Assembly: GCF_030690345.1 (NCBI RefSeq)
Contig: NZ_JAUYGV010000001.1
Location: forward strand, 186,001 to 250,000
Source: Rheinheimera sp.
GTDB taxonomy: Bacteria; Pseudomonadota; Gammaproteobacteria; Enterobacterales; Alteromonadaceae
Direction of reading: 5' to 3'
Length of the DNA: 64,000 bases
The notes under the pieces were generated by a model that was not told the origin of the DNA, did not search any database, and worked only from the letters and a program-made list of their open reading frames with translations. Within the stretch, counting starts at the first letter, position 1. Each line of letters opens with the position of its first letter. Below, in pieces: positions 28,453 to 37,116 of this stretch. The position numbers and the translations under genes were made by a program.

Positions 28453-30300
28453 ATGCTAAGTTTTTTCGAACGTATTATTAAACCTTTTCCGGCCGTTGAG
28501 CCCACCCAACCGCCCAAGGGTATTTTTGCTTTTTGCCGTCATTACACTCAAGGCATGGAGGCATCACTTATTCTGATGTCGATAAGCACAGCCTTGCTGG
28601 CCATGTTGGAAGTGTCGCTATTCAGCTTTATGGGCCAATTGGTAGATTGGCTGGTGCAAAATGAACCGGCAGCCTTATTTACCGCCGAGCGCGCTACCTT
28701 AATTAAGATGGCGGTAGTAACGGTAATACTGCTACCGGCACTGAGTTTTTTTCATGCCGCCATTGTGCATCAGACGTTACTGGGCAACTACCCTATGTCT
28801 ATCCGCTGGCTGGCACACCGCTATTTGCTGCGCCAAAGCATCAGCTTTTATCAAAACGACTTTGCCGGCCGTATTGCTACCAAGGTAATGCAAACCTCGC
28901 TGGCGGTACGGGAAACCGTAATGAAACTGCTGGATGTGATGGTGTACATCCTGGTGTATTTCGGCTCTATGTTATTTTTTATCGCCGATGCTGACTTGCG
29001 ACTGATCATTCCGATGTTGGTCTGGCTGGTGATTTACATCGCCATGCAGTTTTACTTTGTGCCGCGCTTAAAAGCGGCCTCTACCCGCCAGGCCGATGCC
29101 CGCTCGGAAATGACCGGTCGCATTGTCGACAGCTATACCAACATCACTACTATTAAGCTGTTTTCGCACACTAACCGTGAAGAAGCCTACGCCAAGGACA
29201 GCATGGAAGTGTTTTTAAAACCGGTTTACCGCCAGATGCGGTTAGCCACCGGTTTAAGTGTGTCGGTGCAAACCTTAAATTACTTTTTAGTATTTGCCAT
29301 CGCGGCCTTGTCGATTTATTTGTGGGCTGAAAGCGCCATCAGCGTTGGTGCTATTGCTATCGCAGTAAGCTTATCGCTGCGCTTAAACGGCATGGCACAG
29401 TGGATCATGTGGGAAGTCAGCAGCTTGTTTGAAAACATCGGTACTGTGGCTGATGGCATAACCACCCTGTCGCAGCCGGCGCAGGTATTGGATGTTATTG
29501 ATGCCAAGCCGCTACAGGTACAACACGGTGCTATCAGCTTTAATAATGTTTGCTTTAATTACGGCAAAGCCGGCAGCGATAATGGCAAAGCGCCGGTGCT
29601 GCAGCAGTTAAATCTGCAGATTAAACCGGGTGAAAAAGTGGGTTTGGTCGGTCGCTCCGGTGCCGGTAAATCTACGCTGGTAAATTTATTACTGCGCTTT
29701 TACGATGTCGAAAGCGGCAAAATTCTGATCGATGGCCAGGATATCAGCCTGGTTAACCAGGAAAGTCTGCGCCAACATATTGCTATGGTAACCCAGGATA
29801 CCTCGTTGCTACATCGCTCGGTACGCGACAATATTGCTTACGGCAAGCCGGAAGCCACTGAAGCCGAGCTGCAGTTGGCGGCGGAGCAAGCCGAAGCCAG
29901 TGACTTTATCAGTGATTTAACTGATCCTAAAGGCAACAGTGGTTTTGATGCGCAGGTGGGCGAACGCGGTGTAAAATTATCCGGCGGCCAGCGTCAGCGC
30001 ATTGCCATCGCCCGTGTGTTGTTAAAGAATGCGCCGATTCTAATTCTGGATGAAGCCACCTCTGCGTTGGACTCAGAAGTAGAAGCTGCGATACAAGCCA
30101 GTTTAAATACCCTGATGGCCGGCAAAACCGTGATCGCCATCGCCCACCGCTTGTCTACCATAGCGCAGATGGACCGCTTAATCGTGCTGGATCAGGGTAA
30201 TATTGTCGAGCAAGGTACGCACAGCGAACTGATTGCCAGCGGCGGCATTTACGCCCAGTTATGGGCGCATCAAACCGGCGGTTTTATCGGCGTGGAATAA
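28453..30300 (+). CDS. ABC exporter, fused membrane and ATPase domains
   Basis: 615 residues. Six transmembrane helices (about 35-320) form a type IV exporter membrane domain, followed by the nucleotide-binding domain: Walker A GRSGAGKST near 397, Q-loop MVTQDTSLLHRSV, signature LSGGQRQRIAIAR near 512, Walker B ILILDEATSALD near 530 and H-loop AIAHRLST. It works as a homodimer or with a partner encoded elsewhere. Substrate unknown; multidrug or lipid export is typical. There is no recognisable Shine-Dalgarno before the ATG, so the message may be near leaderless or the start may lie slightly downstream. It is convergent with the carbonic anhydrase gene. Confidence 0.9.
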   Translation: MLSFFERIIKPFPAVEPTQPPKGIFAFCRHYTQGMEASLILMSISTALLAMLEVSLFSFMGQLVDWLVQNEPAALFTAERATLIKMAVVTVILLPALSFFHAAIVHQTLLGNYPMSIRWLAHRYLLRQSISFYQNDFAGRIATKVMQTSLAVRETVMKLLDVMVYILVYFGSMLFFIADADLRLIIPMLVWLVIYIAMQFYFVPRLKAASTRQADARSEMTGRIVDSYTNITTIKLFSHTNREEAYAKDSMEVFLKPVYRQMRLATGLSVSVQTLNYFLVFAIAALSIYLWAESAISVGAIAIAVSLSLRLNGMAQWIMWEVSSLFENIGTVADGITTLSQPAQVLDVIDAKPLQVQHGAISFNNVCFNYGKAGSDNGKAPVLQQLNLQIKPGEKVGLVGRSGAGKSTLVNLLLRFYDVESGKILIDGQDISLVNQESLRQHIAMVTQDTSLLHRSVRDNIAYGKPEATEAELQLAAEQAEASDFISDLTDPKGNSGFDAQVGERGVKLSGGQRQRIAIARVLLKNAPILILDEATSALDSEVEAAIQASLNTLMAGKTVIAIAHRLSTIAQMDRLIVLDQGNIVEQGTHSELIASGGIYAQLWAHQTGGFIGVE

Positions 30301-30307
30301 TACGCGT

Positions 30308-30344
30308 TGCAGTTAACACCGCCACTTCGCCGGTGTTAACTGCA
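30308..30344. terminator. Perfect 14-pair inverted repeat between convergent genes
   Basis: Arm TGCAGTTAACACCG at 30308-30321 and its complement CGGTGTTAACTGCA at 30331-30344, nine-base loop. It sits between the stops of the ABC exporter (30300) and the carbonic anhydrase (30352). Neither side has a T-run, so it may act as an mRNA 3'-end stabiliser or a Rho-assisted terminator. Confidence 0.6.
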
Positions 30345-30351
30345 GACGACG

Positions 30352-31080
30352 TTACTGCAATATTACCCTGGCGTTAACCGGCTGTACCGGGCGGTTATTG
30401 TGGTGATGTATTACTTGCAGGAACTGGTTTATTTGCGCCTGTGAAGCTGAAACAGGTTGTTTCATCACCAGCCAGCGAACCCCTTCAGAGCAAGGCGGCG
30501 TAGTCAGCGAGCCGTTAAAACGATAGTAATCACGTTGTGCCGGCAAAAGATCCAACGCAGAAATATCCGCCGCTATTGGCCTGGTTTCACCCTGCTGCGG
30601 CATTTGCGCCCACGCCTTACTCAGCACACTGCTGGCCGCCCCGGGTGTAACCATAACTGCAACAACGGCTAAATGACCGTCTTTATCAGCATGTACTAAA
30701 TGCGCTTCCATCGGAAAAGATTTACCGTTTATCAGGTTTTCACTGGGCAGATGAAAATGAAACTGCTTTAGTTCAAACGCAATACCATCAACGGTAATCG
30801 TATTGCCCGGCAACATATTAATTTGCACGGTGTGGCCGTTATTAAGGATATTTGCGCTACCGGCATTGTAGTTAAACTTAACCGGCTCTAACTTAGCGTC
30901 AATAAAGCCGCTAAGATTAATCGGCGATTGATTACTGCCGGCGCAACTGCTGTATTCCGGGCTTAACCGCACCCAGTTATCCGGTCCGCTATCGCCGCTA
31001 TAACTCCAGGCGGCGCCCTCATCGGCGCAGGCCATGCCTGATGACAATAAGATCCCAACTGCAAGCAAAGTGCGTTTCAT
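30352..31080 (-). CDS. cah: Periplasmic alpha-type carbonic anhydrase
   Basis: 242 residues with a Sec signal (MKRTLLAVGILLSSGMACA) and a mature start WSYSGDSGPDNW typical of bacterial alpha carbonic anhydrases. Zinc ligands are H108 and H110 (QFHFHLPSE) and H127 (MEAHLVH). LTTPPCSEGVRWLVM near 193 holds the Thr that orients the zinc-bound hydroxide. C46 and the Cys in TTPPC are placed to form the usual disulfide. It interconverts CO2 and bicarbonate in the periplasm. It lies 65 bases downstream of the sensor kinase on the same strand and may share its transcript. Confidence 0.94.
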   Translation of the reverse strand: MKRTLLAVGILLSSGMACADEGAAWSYSGDSGPDNWVRLSPEYSSCAGSNQSPINLSGFIDAKLEPVKFNYNAGSANILNNGHTVQINMLPGNTITVDGIAFELKQFHFHLPSENLINGKSFPMEAHLVHADKDGHLAVVAVMVTPGAASSVLSKAWAQMPQQGETRPIAADISALDLLPAQRDYYRFNGSLTTPPCSEGVRWLVMKQPVSASQAQINQFLQVIHHHNNRPVQPVNARVILQ

Positions 31081-31145
31081 CTGTTTCCTCTTAACGACCT
31101 GATAAACCAGAGCAACAACATAAACCAGCGGGCGTTAAGATTGCG

Positions 31146-32192
31146 TTAAGTGGATAAAGCTCCTGCCAACGCCGGAAAACTCAGCACAAAACGGGTACCG
31201 CCCTCTGGCGGGGTTTCCAGCTGTACATCCCAGCCGATATGCTCAACCACACGCTTAACAATAGATAGCCCCAAGCCCATGCCTTCGTGTGCCGGGTACT
31301 CGTCACCGTGTACAAAACGCTCAAACAACCGCGCGCGGACTGCAGCTGAAATACCTGTGCCGCTGTCCTCTACCACCAACCGCCCGGCCTTAAGCTGCAC
31401 CAGAATATAACCCTGCTCGGTATGGCGGCAGGCATTACGCAGCAGGTTGCCGATAACAATGCCGGCCAACTCCGGGTGCACTGTGGCCGATACCGGCGCA
31501 GCCCATTGCAGCCGGCATTGCACGGCTTTGCCTTGCAACAGCGGCTGACAGCGCTCCATTTCTGACTCAATAATCGTATTCAGTACTGTGCAGGGCGCAG
31601 CACCGGTGCCATGAGCCCTTGCTAACAACAGCAAAGCGCTGATGCGTTGCGCGGTTTCCGCTGCCACGCGGCGGATTCGCTCTGCGGTTATATACTGCAC
31701 CGACTGCGCCGGTAATTGTGCCGTCAGCAGCTCTGCCGCGCCTAATATCACGGTTAACGGTGTGCGCAGTTCATGGCTGACATCGCCGGTGAACATTTGC
31801 TCGCGCTGCAAAAACTGTTGTAGCTCGTCAGTGCGTTTGGCAAAAGCCCGTGCCAGCACGCCAATTTCATCCGGCGCAGAAAGTGATGGCAGCGCGGTTG
31901 CCGCAGCATTGCGATTCACCGCATCGGCCAGAGCGGCAACCGGCGCAATAACGCGCCTGACGCTTAATACGCCAAGCCCTGCTGCCAGTAAAACACTGAC
32001 AAAAAAACCGGCGGCGAGAGAGAACAATATCACCCGCTCGGTATCCTCCAGCCCGGCCGGTGCACCGATAACCTGAGCTTCAATAACCTTTACCGAAATA
32101 TAACTCACCAGACTAAAAGCACCGGCGACGACCACGGCCAGCAAAATATAGGTAAGCGTAATGTGTTGTTTAAGGGACAGTCTTGGCTTCAT
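31146..32192 (-). CDS. Two-component sensor histidine kinase
   Basis: 348 residues. Two membrane helices (about 11-33 and 54-76) flank a very short periplasmic loop of about 20 residues, so the signal is probably sensed in the membrane or cytoplasm. A HAMP linker (about 77-130) leads to the HisKA domain with phospho-acceptor H140 (SHELRTPLTV). The ATPase domain follows with N-box NLLRNACRHT, G1 VEDSGTGI and G2 GMGLGLSIVKRV. It overlaps the regulator gene by 23 bases. Similar in layout to QseC-type kinases, but the signal is unknown. Confidence 0.92.
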   Translation of the reverse strand: MKPRLSLKQHITLTYILLAVVVAGAFSLVSYISVKVIEAQVIGAPAGLEDTERVILFSLAAGFFVSVLLAAGLGVLSVRRVIAPVAALADAVNRNAAATALPSLSAPDEIGVLARAFAKRTDELQQFLQREQMFTGDVSHELRTPLTVILGAAELLTAQLPAQSVQYITAERIRRVAAETAQRISALLLLARAHGTGAAPCTVLNTIIESEMERCQPLLQGKAVQCRLQWAAPVSATVHPELAGIVIGNLLRNACRHTEQGYILVQLKAGRLVVEDSGTGISAAVRARLFERFVHGDEYPAHEGMGLGLSIVKRVVEHIGWDVQLETPPEGGTRFVLSFPALAGALST

Positions 32193-32865
32193 CGGAGCTC
32201 ATCAGGCGATAACCGGTACCAGGCAGAGTTAATAACATCGGGTAAGTAAAGGGTTTATCCAAAACCCGACGCAGGCTATGAATATGGGTGCGCAGCGCAT
32301 CACTATCGGGTGGCTCATCGCCCCAGACCTCACGTGCTAACTCTTCCCGTGTCAGCAATTTTGGCGCCGCCCGCATTAAGGCAGTAAGAATTTTGTAGCC
32401 GGTTGGCGTCAGATCTAATACCTGACCGGCGCGGCTTACCCTGAGAAGGCTGCTATCCAGTTGTAACTCATCAAATGTCAGCACCGCTTGCACGTGCTCA
32501 TTACGCGCACGGCGCACCAATGCTTTTAGCCGCGCATCCAGTTCCGGCAAGGAATAGGGTTTTACCAGGTAATCGTCAGCGCCAACAGCAAAGCCGGTCA
32601 CTTTATCTTGCTCAGTATCGCGCGCAGTTAACATCAGTATCGGGGTGGTTAGCTGATATTCCTGCCGCAGCACGCGGCATACCTCCACGCCATCCATGCC
32701 GGGCAGCGACAAATCAAGCACTATGGCATCATGAAAGGATGTTGTAGCGCACAACACCCCTGCCTTGCCGTGGCGCGCTACATCCAGTGTATAACCAAGC
32801 GGTTCCAGATAGCCGTACAAATTCGCGATAATATCCGCATTGTCTTCAATAATCAGTATATGCAT
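32170..32865 (-). CDS. OmpR-family response regulator
   Basis: 231 residues: receiver domain with acid pair E7/D8, phospho-acceptor D51 (AIVLDLSLPGMDG), T-containing LMLTARD and K in VKPYSLPEL, then a winged-helix DNA-binding domain (about 128-225; LTPTGYKILTALMRAAPKLLTREELAREVWG). It heads the set regulator-kinase-carbonic anhydrase. The targets are not evident, though the carbonic anhydrase is an obvious candidate. Confidence 0.93.
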   Translation of the reverse strand: MHILIIEDNADIIANLYGYLEPLGYTLDVARHGKAGVLCATTSFHDAIVLDLSLPGMDGVEVCRVLRQEYQLTTPILMLTARDTEQDKVTGFAVGADDYLVKPYSLPELDARLKALVRRARNEHVQAVLTFDELQLDSSLLRVSRAGQVLDLTPTGYKILTALMRAAPKLLTREELAREVWGDEPPDSDALRTHIHSLRRVLDKPFTYPMLLTLPGTGYRLMSSDEAKTVP

Positions 32866-32926
32866 CCGCCAACCTGTTCATGCGGCCAATTTGGCCGTTA
32901 GTACATGACAGGAAGTGTATCTCAAG

Positions 32927-32949
32927 GCCGGGCTTTCACAAAGCCCGGC
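32927..32949 (-). terminator. Terminator-like hairpin after the BON lipoprotein gene
   Basis: Nine-pair GC-rich stem GCCGGGCTT (32927-32935) with AAGCCCGGC (32941-32949). No clear T-run follows on the minus strand, so termination may be partial. It separates the BON gene from the response regulator. Confidence 0.5.
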
Positions 32950-32994
32950 TGAATACCCGGATTTTACGCCGTTAACGCCGGCAAAGGCCTGTGC

Positions 32995-33342
32995 TTACTT
33001 CACTTCAAGCTTATTATTTACCGCATGAACACCGGACGTTGAAGCGGTAATCATTTCAGCCTGTGAGCGCTGTGCCTGTGTTTCCACTGTGCCGGAAAGC
33101 GTTACATCACCTTTGCGGGTTTCAATCTGAATGTCTAAGTGCTGCAGCTTCGGATCAGCCATCAGCGCGGTATTTACCGCTGTGGTGATATTGAGATCAT
33201 CCCCACCGCCATCCTCGGTAGTTACGGTGAGATCCGGTGCACCGGTTTGGGCATTGACGTTACCGCGATCACAGCTGGTAAGCAGCAGGCTACCTGCTAA
33301 CACTACGCCGGCAGTCACTAAAGTACGTTTTATTGCTTGCAT
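32995..33342 (-). CDS. BON-domain lipoprotein
   Basis: 115 residues from the ATG at 33340-33342, which follows AAGGAG. A lipoprotein signal ends in the lipobox LLTSC (Cys 23). A short acidic linker (TTEDGGGDD) leads to one BON domain: ITTAVNTALMADPKLQHLDIQIETRKGDVTLSGTVETQAQRSQAEMI. BON proteins sit in the periplasm and bind phospholipid or outer-membrane partners, often under envelope or osmotic stress. It is smaller than OsmY/DolP, which have two domains. Confidence 0.85.
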   Translation of the reverse strand: MQAIKRTLVTAGVVLAGSLLLTSCDRGNVNAQTGAPDLTVTTEDGGGDDLNITTAVNTALMADPKLQHLDIQIETRKGDVTLSGTVETQAQRSQAEMITASTSGVHAVNNKLEVK

Positions 33343-33453
33343 TTTAAGCTCCTTCACGCTGCGAAAGTGCAGAGTAAAAACCATCATGCGGTAACAAAAA
33401 GCAGATATCTGTGCGCTGGCAGACATATTGCGCTCACGCATTGAGTAAATACG

Positions 33454-33483
33454 AAAAAGCCCGGCATTGAGGCCGGGCTTTTT
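33454..33483 (-). terminator. Terminator of the AGCS symporter gene
   Basis: Twelve-pair stem AAAAAGCCCGGC (33454-33465) with GCCGGGCTTTTT (33472-33483). The stem ends in a T-run on both strands. It lies 30 bases past the symporter stop. Confidence 0.88.
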
Positions 33484-33513
33484 AAGGGTTTTATTGAACT
33501 TGCGTAACTTATG

Positions 33514-35016
33514 TTATTTCTGCTCTTGCTGCTGTTTTGCCAGCCGCTTTTCCCAGAAGGTCGCGTTTTTAATGCCCAGCTTTACCGGATCAAAAGTAAT
33601 GGGGCCACCGGCTTTTTTCTGTACTTCAAAGTCGCGCAGGCAGCGCATGGTAGGCTTGTACATAAAGAAAATAGTCAAAATACCCAGCACGTTAACCCAT
33701 GCCATTAAGCCAACGCCGATATCGCCGATATTCCAGATATAACCGGCGCTGTTAACCGTGCCGTAGGCCACCATAAACATCAGCAGCAGCTTAAACACAA
33801 TGTTAGGTAGCTTGTTGTTAAACACCCGGTTTAAATACGCCACATTGGTTTCGGTAATGTAGTAGTACGCCAAGATGGTGGTAAAAGCGAAGAAAAACAG
33901 CGCTATACCAACAAACACCTGGCCGAACGGACCAAATACGCTAAGCAGAGCCATTTGGGTAAAAGCGGCTGAACCAACTTCAGTGGCGGCATCAACATTT
34001 TGCACAATAAAGCTGCCGTCTGTCAGCTCACCAACCACATTGTACTGCTGAGTGATTAAAATCATCAGTGCAGTGGCGGTACAAACAAACAGCGTATCAA
34101 CATAAACGGAAAACGCCTGCACCAGGCCTTGTTGTGACGGATGATCTACTTCCGCAGCTGCAGCAGCGTGTGGGCCCGTGCCCTGGCCGGCTTCATTTGA
34201 GTAAATGCCCCGTTTAACACCCCAGCCAATAGCAGCACCAAACCCTGCCTGAGCGGTAAAGGCATCGCTTAAAATCAGACTAAATACGCCAGGCACCTTA
34301 TCCAGGTTCAGGAATACCACTATTAGCGCCAGTACTATGTAACCCAGCGCCATAAAAGGCACGACAATTTGGGTAAAGTGCGCAATACGCTTAATGCCAC
34401 CGAAAATAATAAACGCCAGCACGATAAGGATCACCGCCAGAGCGATCAGCTTATGGGTGCCCACTTCGCCAAAGCTGGTTACCACCATATTACCATCGCC
34501 GAAAATTTGCGTTACCGCATTACCTACAGCATTGGCCTGTACGCCCGGCAGGAAAATACCGCAGCCGATAATAGCTGAAATGGCAAACAAAATACCCAGC
34601 CAGCGCCAACCGAGGCAGCGCTCAAAATAGTAAGCCGGGCCACCACGATACTGACCATTTTCTTCTACTTTATACAGCTGACCTAAAGTAGATTCGACAT
34701 AAGCTGTGCTGGCCCCCAAAAAGGCCACCACCCACATCCAGAATATAGCGCCCGGGCCACCAAAGCCGATAGCCGCCGCCACCCCGGCAATATTACCCAC
34801 CCCCACGCGGCCGGACAGTGATACCGCCAGCGCCTGAAACGACGAAATGCCTTTGTCTGATTCAGTGTTGTTCAGCAGCAGTTTGCACATTTCTTTAAAA
34901 TGCCGCACCTGGGCAAACCGGGTCAGTATCGAGTAAAACAAACCGGCGCCCAAACACAGATAAATCAGCGCCGGGCTCCAGATAATGCCGTTCAGCGCAC
35001 TAATAAAGCCTTCCAT
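33514..35016 (-). CDS. Sodium:alanine/glycine symporter (AGCS family)
   Basis: 500 residues, about 10-11 membrane helices. The family signature near residue 70 is GVGNIAGVAAAIGFGGPGAIFWMWVVAFLGAST. GIYSNEAGQGTGPHAAAAAEVDHPSQQGLVQ near 268 is the second hallmark. It imports small neutral amino acids with sodium across the inner membrane. The exact amino acid is not readable. It has its own terminator and no operon partners. Confidence 0.93.
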   Translation of the reverse strand: MEGFISALNGIIWSPALIYLCLGAGLFYSILTRFAQVRHFKEMCKLLLNNTESDKGISSFQALAVSLSGRVGVGNIAGVAAAIGFGGPGAIFWMWVVAFLGASTAYVESTLGQLYKVEENGQYRGGPAYYFERCLGWRWLGILFAISAIIGCGIFLPGVQANAVGNAVTQIFGDGNMVVTSFGEVGTHKLIALAVILIVLAFIIFGGIKRIAHFTQIVVPFMALGYIVLALIVVFLNLDKVPGVFSLILSDAFTAQAGFGAAIGWGVKRGIYSNEAGQGTGPHAAAAAEVDHPSQQGLVQAFSVYVDTLFVCTATALMILITQQYNVVGELTDGSFIVQNVDAATEVGSAAFTQMALLSVFGPFGQVFVGIALFFFAFTTILAYYYITETNVAYLNRVFNNKLPNIVFKLLLMFMVAYGTVNSAGYIWNIGDIGVGLMAWVNVLGILTIFFMYKPTMRCLRDFEVQKKAGGPITFDPVKLGIKNATFWEKRLAKQQQEQK

Positions 35017-35098
35017 TTCCCTTCCTTATAGTTATTTTTAAGCACATTTTGTTATACGCCGCTTAATTTGCCACAGCAAAAACAGAATAGCTACGCTG

Positions 35099-35785
35099 TT
35101 AGCCGGTTTGCCGCAGATCTGCGGTAATTTGCCCGGCTGTGGCTATTTCTTCATCATGCGCCTGATCTACCCAGGGTTCGGCCAACGCTTGCTGGTACCA
35201 TTGCTGCATTGCCGGCAGGTTCAACAGCGTTTGCACATAAGCCATGGCCGGCTCACTTAACACCAGGCCGTAGCTTTGCACCCGAAACGCAACCGGGGCG
35301 AAAAATGCATCTGCGGCACTAAACTGTTTGCCTGCCAAAAAAGGCCCGCCAAAATTGGTAAGGCCTTGTTCAAACAGTTCGGTAATGCGATCCAAATCAC
35401 GCTGTAACTCTGCTGTAATGCGGTGTAATTTCACGCGATGGCCACAGCTCATACCACAGATATTGCGCAGCGCGCTAAAACCGGAGTGCATCTCTGCCGC
35501 TGCACAACGCGCGAATGCGCGGGCTTTCGCCTCTTTGGGCCACACCGCCGGATAACTTTCATATAAGTACTCAGCAATGGCCAACGAATCCCATACCACT
35601 ATGTCTTTTTGCACCAGACACGGTACCTTGCCGGTAGGCGAAAATACGCGGAATTTTGCAAAGTTGCCCTGCTGGCTAAACGGCACTACCTGCTCAATAA
35701 ACGGAATATTCAGCTGTGTCATCAGCAGCCAGGGCCGCAGTGACCAGGAGGAATAATTTTTATTGGCAATATAAAGTTCACGCAT
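35099..35785 (-). CDS. Glutathione S-transferase family protein
   Basis: 228 residues. The N-terminal thioredoxin-like domain starts LYIANKNYSSWSLRPWLLM, with the glutathione-contacting VPCLVQ and DSLAIAEYL, and the rest is the helical domain (KQFSAADAFFAPVAFRV is the N-capping region). It resembles the zeta/maleylacetoacetate-isomerase-like group in length but lacks a diagnostic motif, so the substrate is unknown. AAGGAG precedes the ATG; chrA ends ten bases before it, so both probably share a transcript. Confidence 0.88.
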   Translation of the reverse strand: MRELYIANKNYSSWSLRPWLLMTQLNIPFIEQVVPFSQQGNFAKFRVFSPTGKVPCLVQKDIVVWDSLAIAEYLYESYPAVWPKEAKARAFARCAAAEMHSGFSALRNICGMSCGHRVKLHRITAELQRDLDRITELFEQGLTNFGGPFLAGKQFSAADAFFAPVAFRVQSYGLVLSEPAMAYVQTLLNLPAMQQWYQQALAEPWVDQAHDEEIATAGQITADLRQTG

Positions 35786-35795
35786 AATGTTCTCC

Positions 35796-36989
35796 TTAAC
35801 TAAACCGGGTAATAGTAAAACTTATAATAACAGCCAGAAATACAACGATATAGGGTGGAAACTTCCAGTACATCAGTGCCAAAAACGCCAACAAAGCAAA
35901 GACCAGTTCAACCGGTCCATGGATAGCACTGATAAATACCGGATCATACAAAGCGGCCAACAGCAGGCCGACAACGGCCGCATTAACAGCTGCCATGGCC
36001 CTGCGCATAGCAGGGTAATAACTGAGCCGCTGCCACCATGGCAAGGCGGCAAATAACAACAAAAATGCCGGCAGGAAAATAGCCACAGTGGCAAGTATAG
36101 CGCCCGCAGCAACAGAACCGGCCGACACTGCCCCCAGATAGGTGGCCAGGCTAAACAACGGTCCGGGCACTGCCTGCGCCGCACCGTAGCCTGCCAAAAA
36201 CGCTTCATCGCTTAACCAACCATGCGGCACCAATTCGCTTTGCAACAGTGGCAATACCACATGGCCACCGCCAAATACCAAAGCACCGGCCCGATAAAAA
36301 CTATCAAACAAACTTAGCCATTCATTCCGGTAGAATTGCGCGGCTACAGGTAGCCCGGCTAACAGCACAAAAAACAGCAGCAAACACCACCATGAAGCGC
36401 GAGTATTGGCTTTTTGCGTTGCCTGACGCGGCGTTGCTGGCTGTTGCGGCAGTAGCAATATGCCAACTAACGCCGCCACTAACATTACCGCAATTTGCGC
36501 GACAACACCGGACAGTAGCAATACCAACACCGCGCTTAACAGCGCGATGCCGGCGCGGGCCGGATCCGGACACAAACTTTTGCCCATGCCCCAAACTGCC
36601 TGTGCCACCACCGCCAGCGCCACAATTTTTAAGCCGCTAAGCCAAAGCTGATCTGCACTTTGCGCAAAAGTAAGATAGACAACAGCAAAGCCCAGCATAA
36701 GTGCAGCTGAGGGTAAGGTAAAGCCCAACCAGGATAACAGCGCGCCACGATATCCTGCGGCATTCAGGCCTATGGCGATACCAACCTGAGAGCTGGCCGG
36801 GCCAGGTAAAAACTGGCACAACGCCACCAGCTCCGCGTAACTTTGCGCGCTGTACCACCGGCGCTTTTCAACAAATTCATGGTGAAAATACCCCAGATGC
36901 GCCACAGGTCCGCCAAAGCTGCTACACCCCAGGCGGAAGAAAATAATAAACAGCTGCCACAATGGCACAGACACGGATGAGGTAGTCAC
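35796..36989 (-). CDS. chrA: Chromate-type anion transporter
   Basis: 397 residues, about 10-12 membrane helices in two homologous halves. Each half has the family features: FFRLGCSSFGGPVAHLGY near 15 and CQFLPGPASSQVGIAIG near 60 in the first, GALVFGGGHVVLPLLQ and GYGAAQAVPGPLFSLATYLGA in the second. Long-chain ChrA exports chromate or sulfate-like anions. The GTG at 36987-36989 was chosen because AGGAAG lies six bases upstream; a TTG two codons earlier abuts that site directly. It is followed by the GST gene. Confidence 0.9.
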   Translation of the reverse strand: MTTSSVSVPLWQLFIIFFRLGCSSFGGPVAHLGYFHHEFVEKRRWYSAQSYAELVALCQFLPGPASSQVGIAIGLNAAGYRGALLSWLGFTLPSAALMLGFAVVYLTFAQSADQLWLSGLKIVALAVVAQAVWGMGKSLCPDPARAGIALLSAVLVLLLSGVVAQIAVMLVAALVGILLLPQQPATPRQATQKANTRASWWCLLLFFVLLAGLPVAAQFYRNEWLSLFDSFYRAGALVFGGGHVVLPLLQSELVPHGWLSDEAFLAGYGAAQAVPGPLFSLATYLGAVSAGSVAAGAILATVAIFLPAFLLLFAALPWWQRLSYYPAMRRAMAAVNAAVVGLLLAALYDPVFISAIHGPVELVFALLAFLALMYWKFPPYIVVFLAVIISFTITRFS

Positions 36990-37070
36990 AACCAACTTCC
37001 TGTTGAGTGGTTCAGGTTATGCTAGTGCCAGCCGGCGTCGGGTGCAAGAGTTATGGCCGCGTAGCAAAAT

Positions 37071-37092
37071 AAAACCCCGCAAGCGGGGTTTT
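37071..37092 (-). terminator. Terminator of ppsA
   Basis: Stem AAAACCCCGC (37071-37080) with GCGGGGTTTT (37083-37092); the effective loop includes the apical pairs. A T-run follows on each strand. It lies just past the ppsA stop. Confidence 0.85.
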
Positions 37093-37116
37093 TATGGCAC
37101 AAAATAGCAAGTGGGC

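Noticed and set aside
36300-36650. Plus-strand frames inside chrA as separate genes
   Set aside because: They lie antisense to conserved membrane helices of ChrA and have no start signals.
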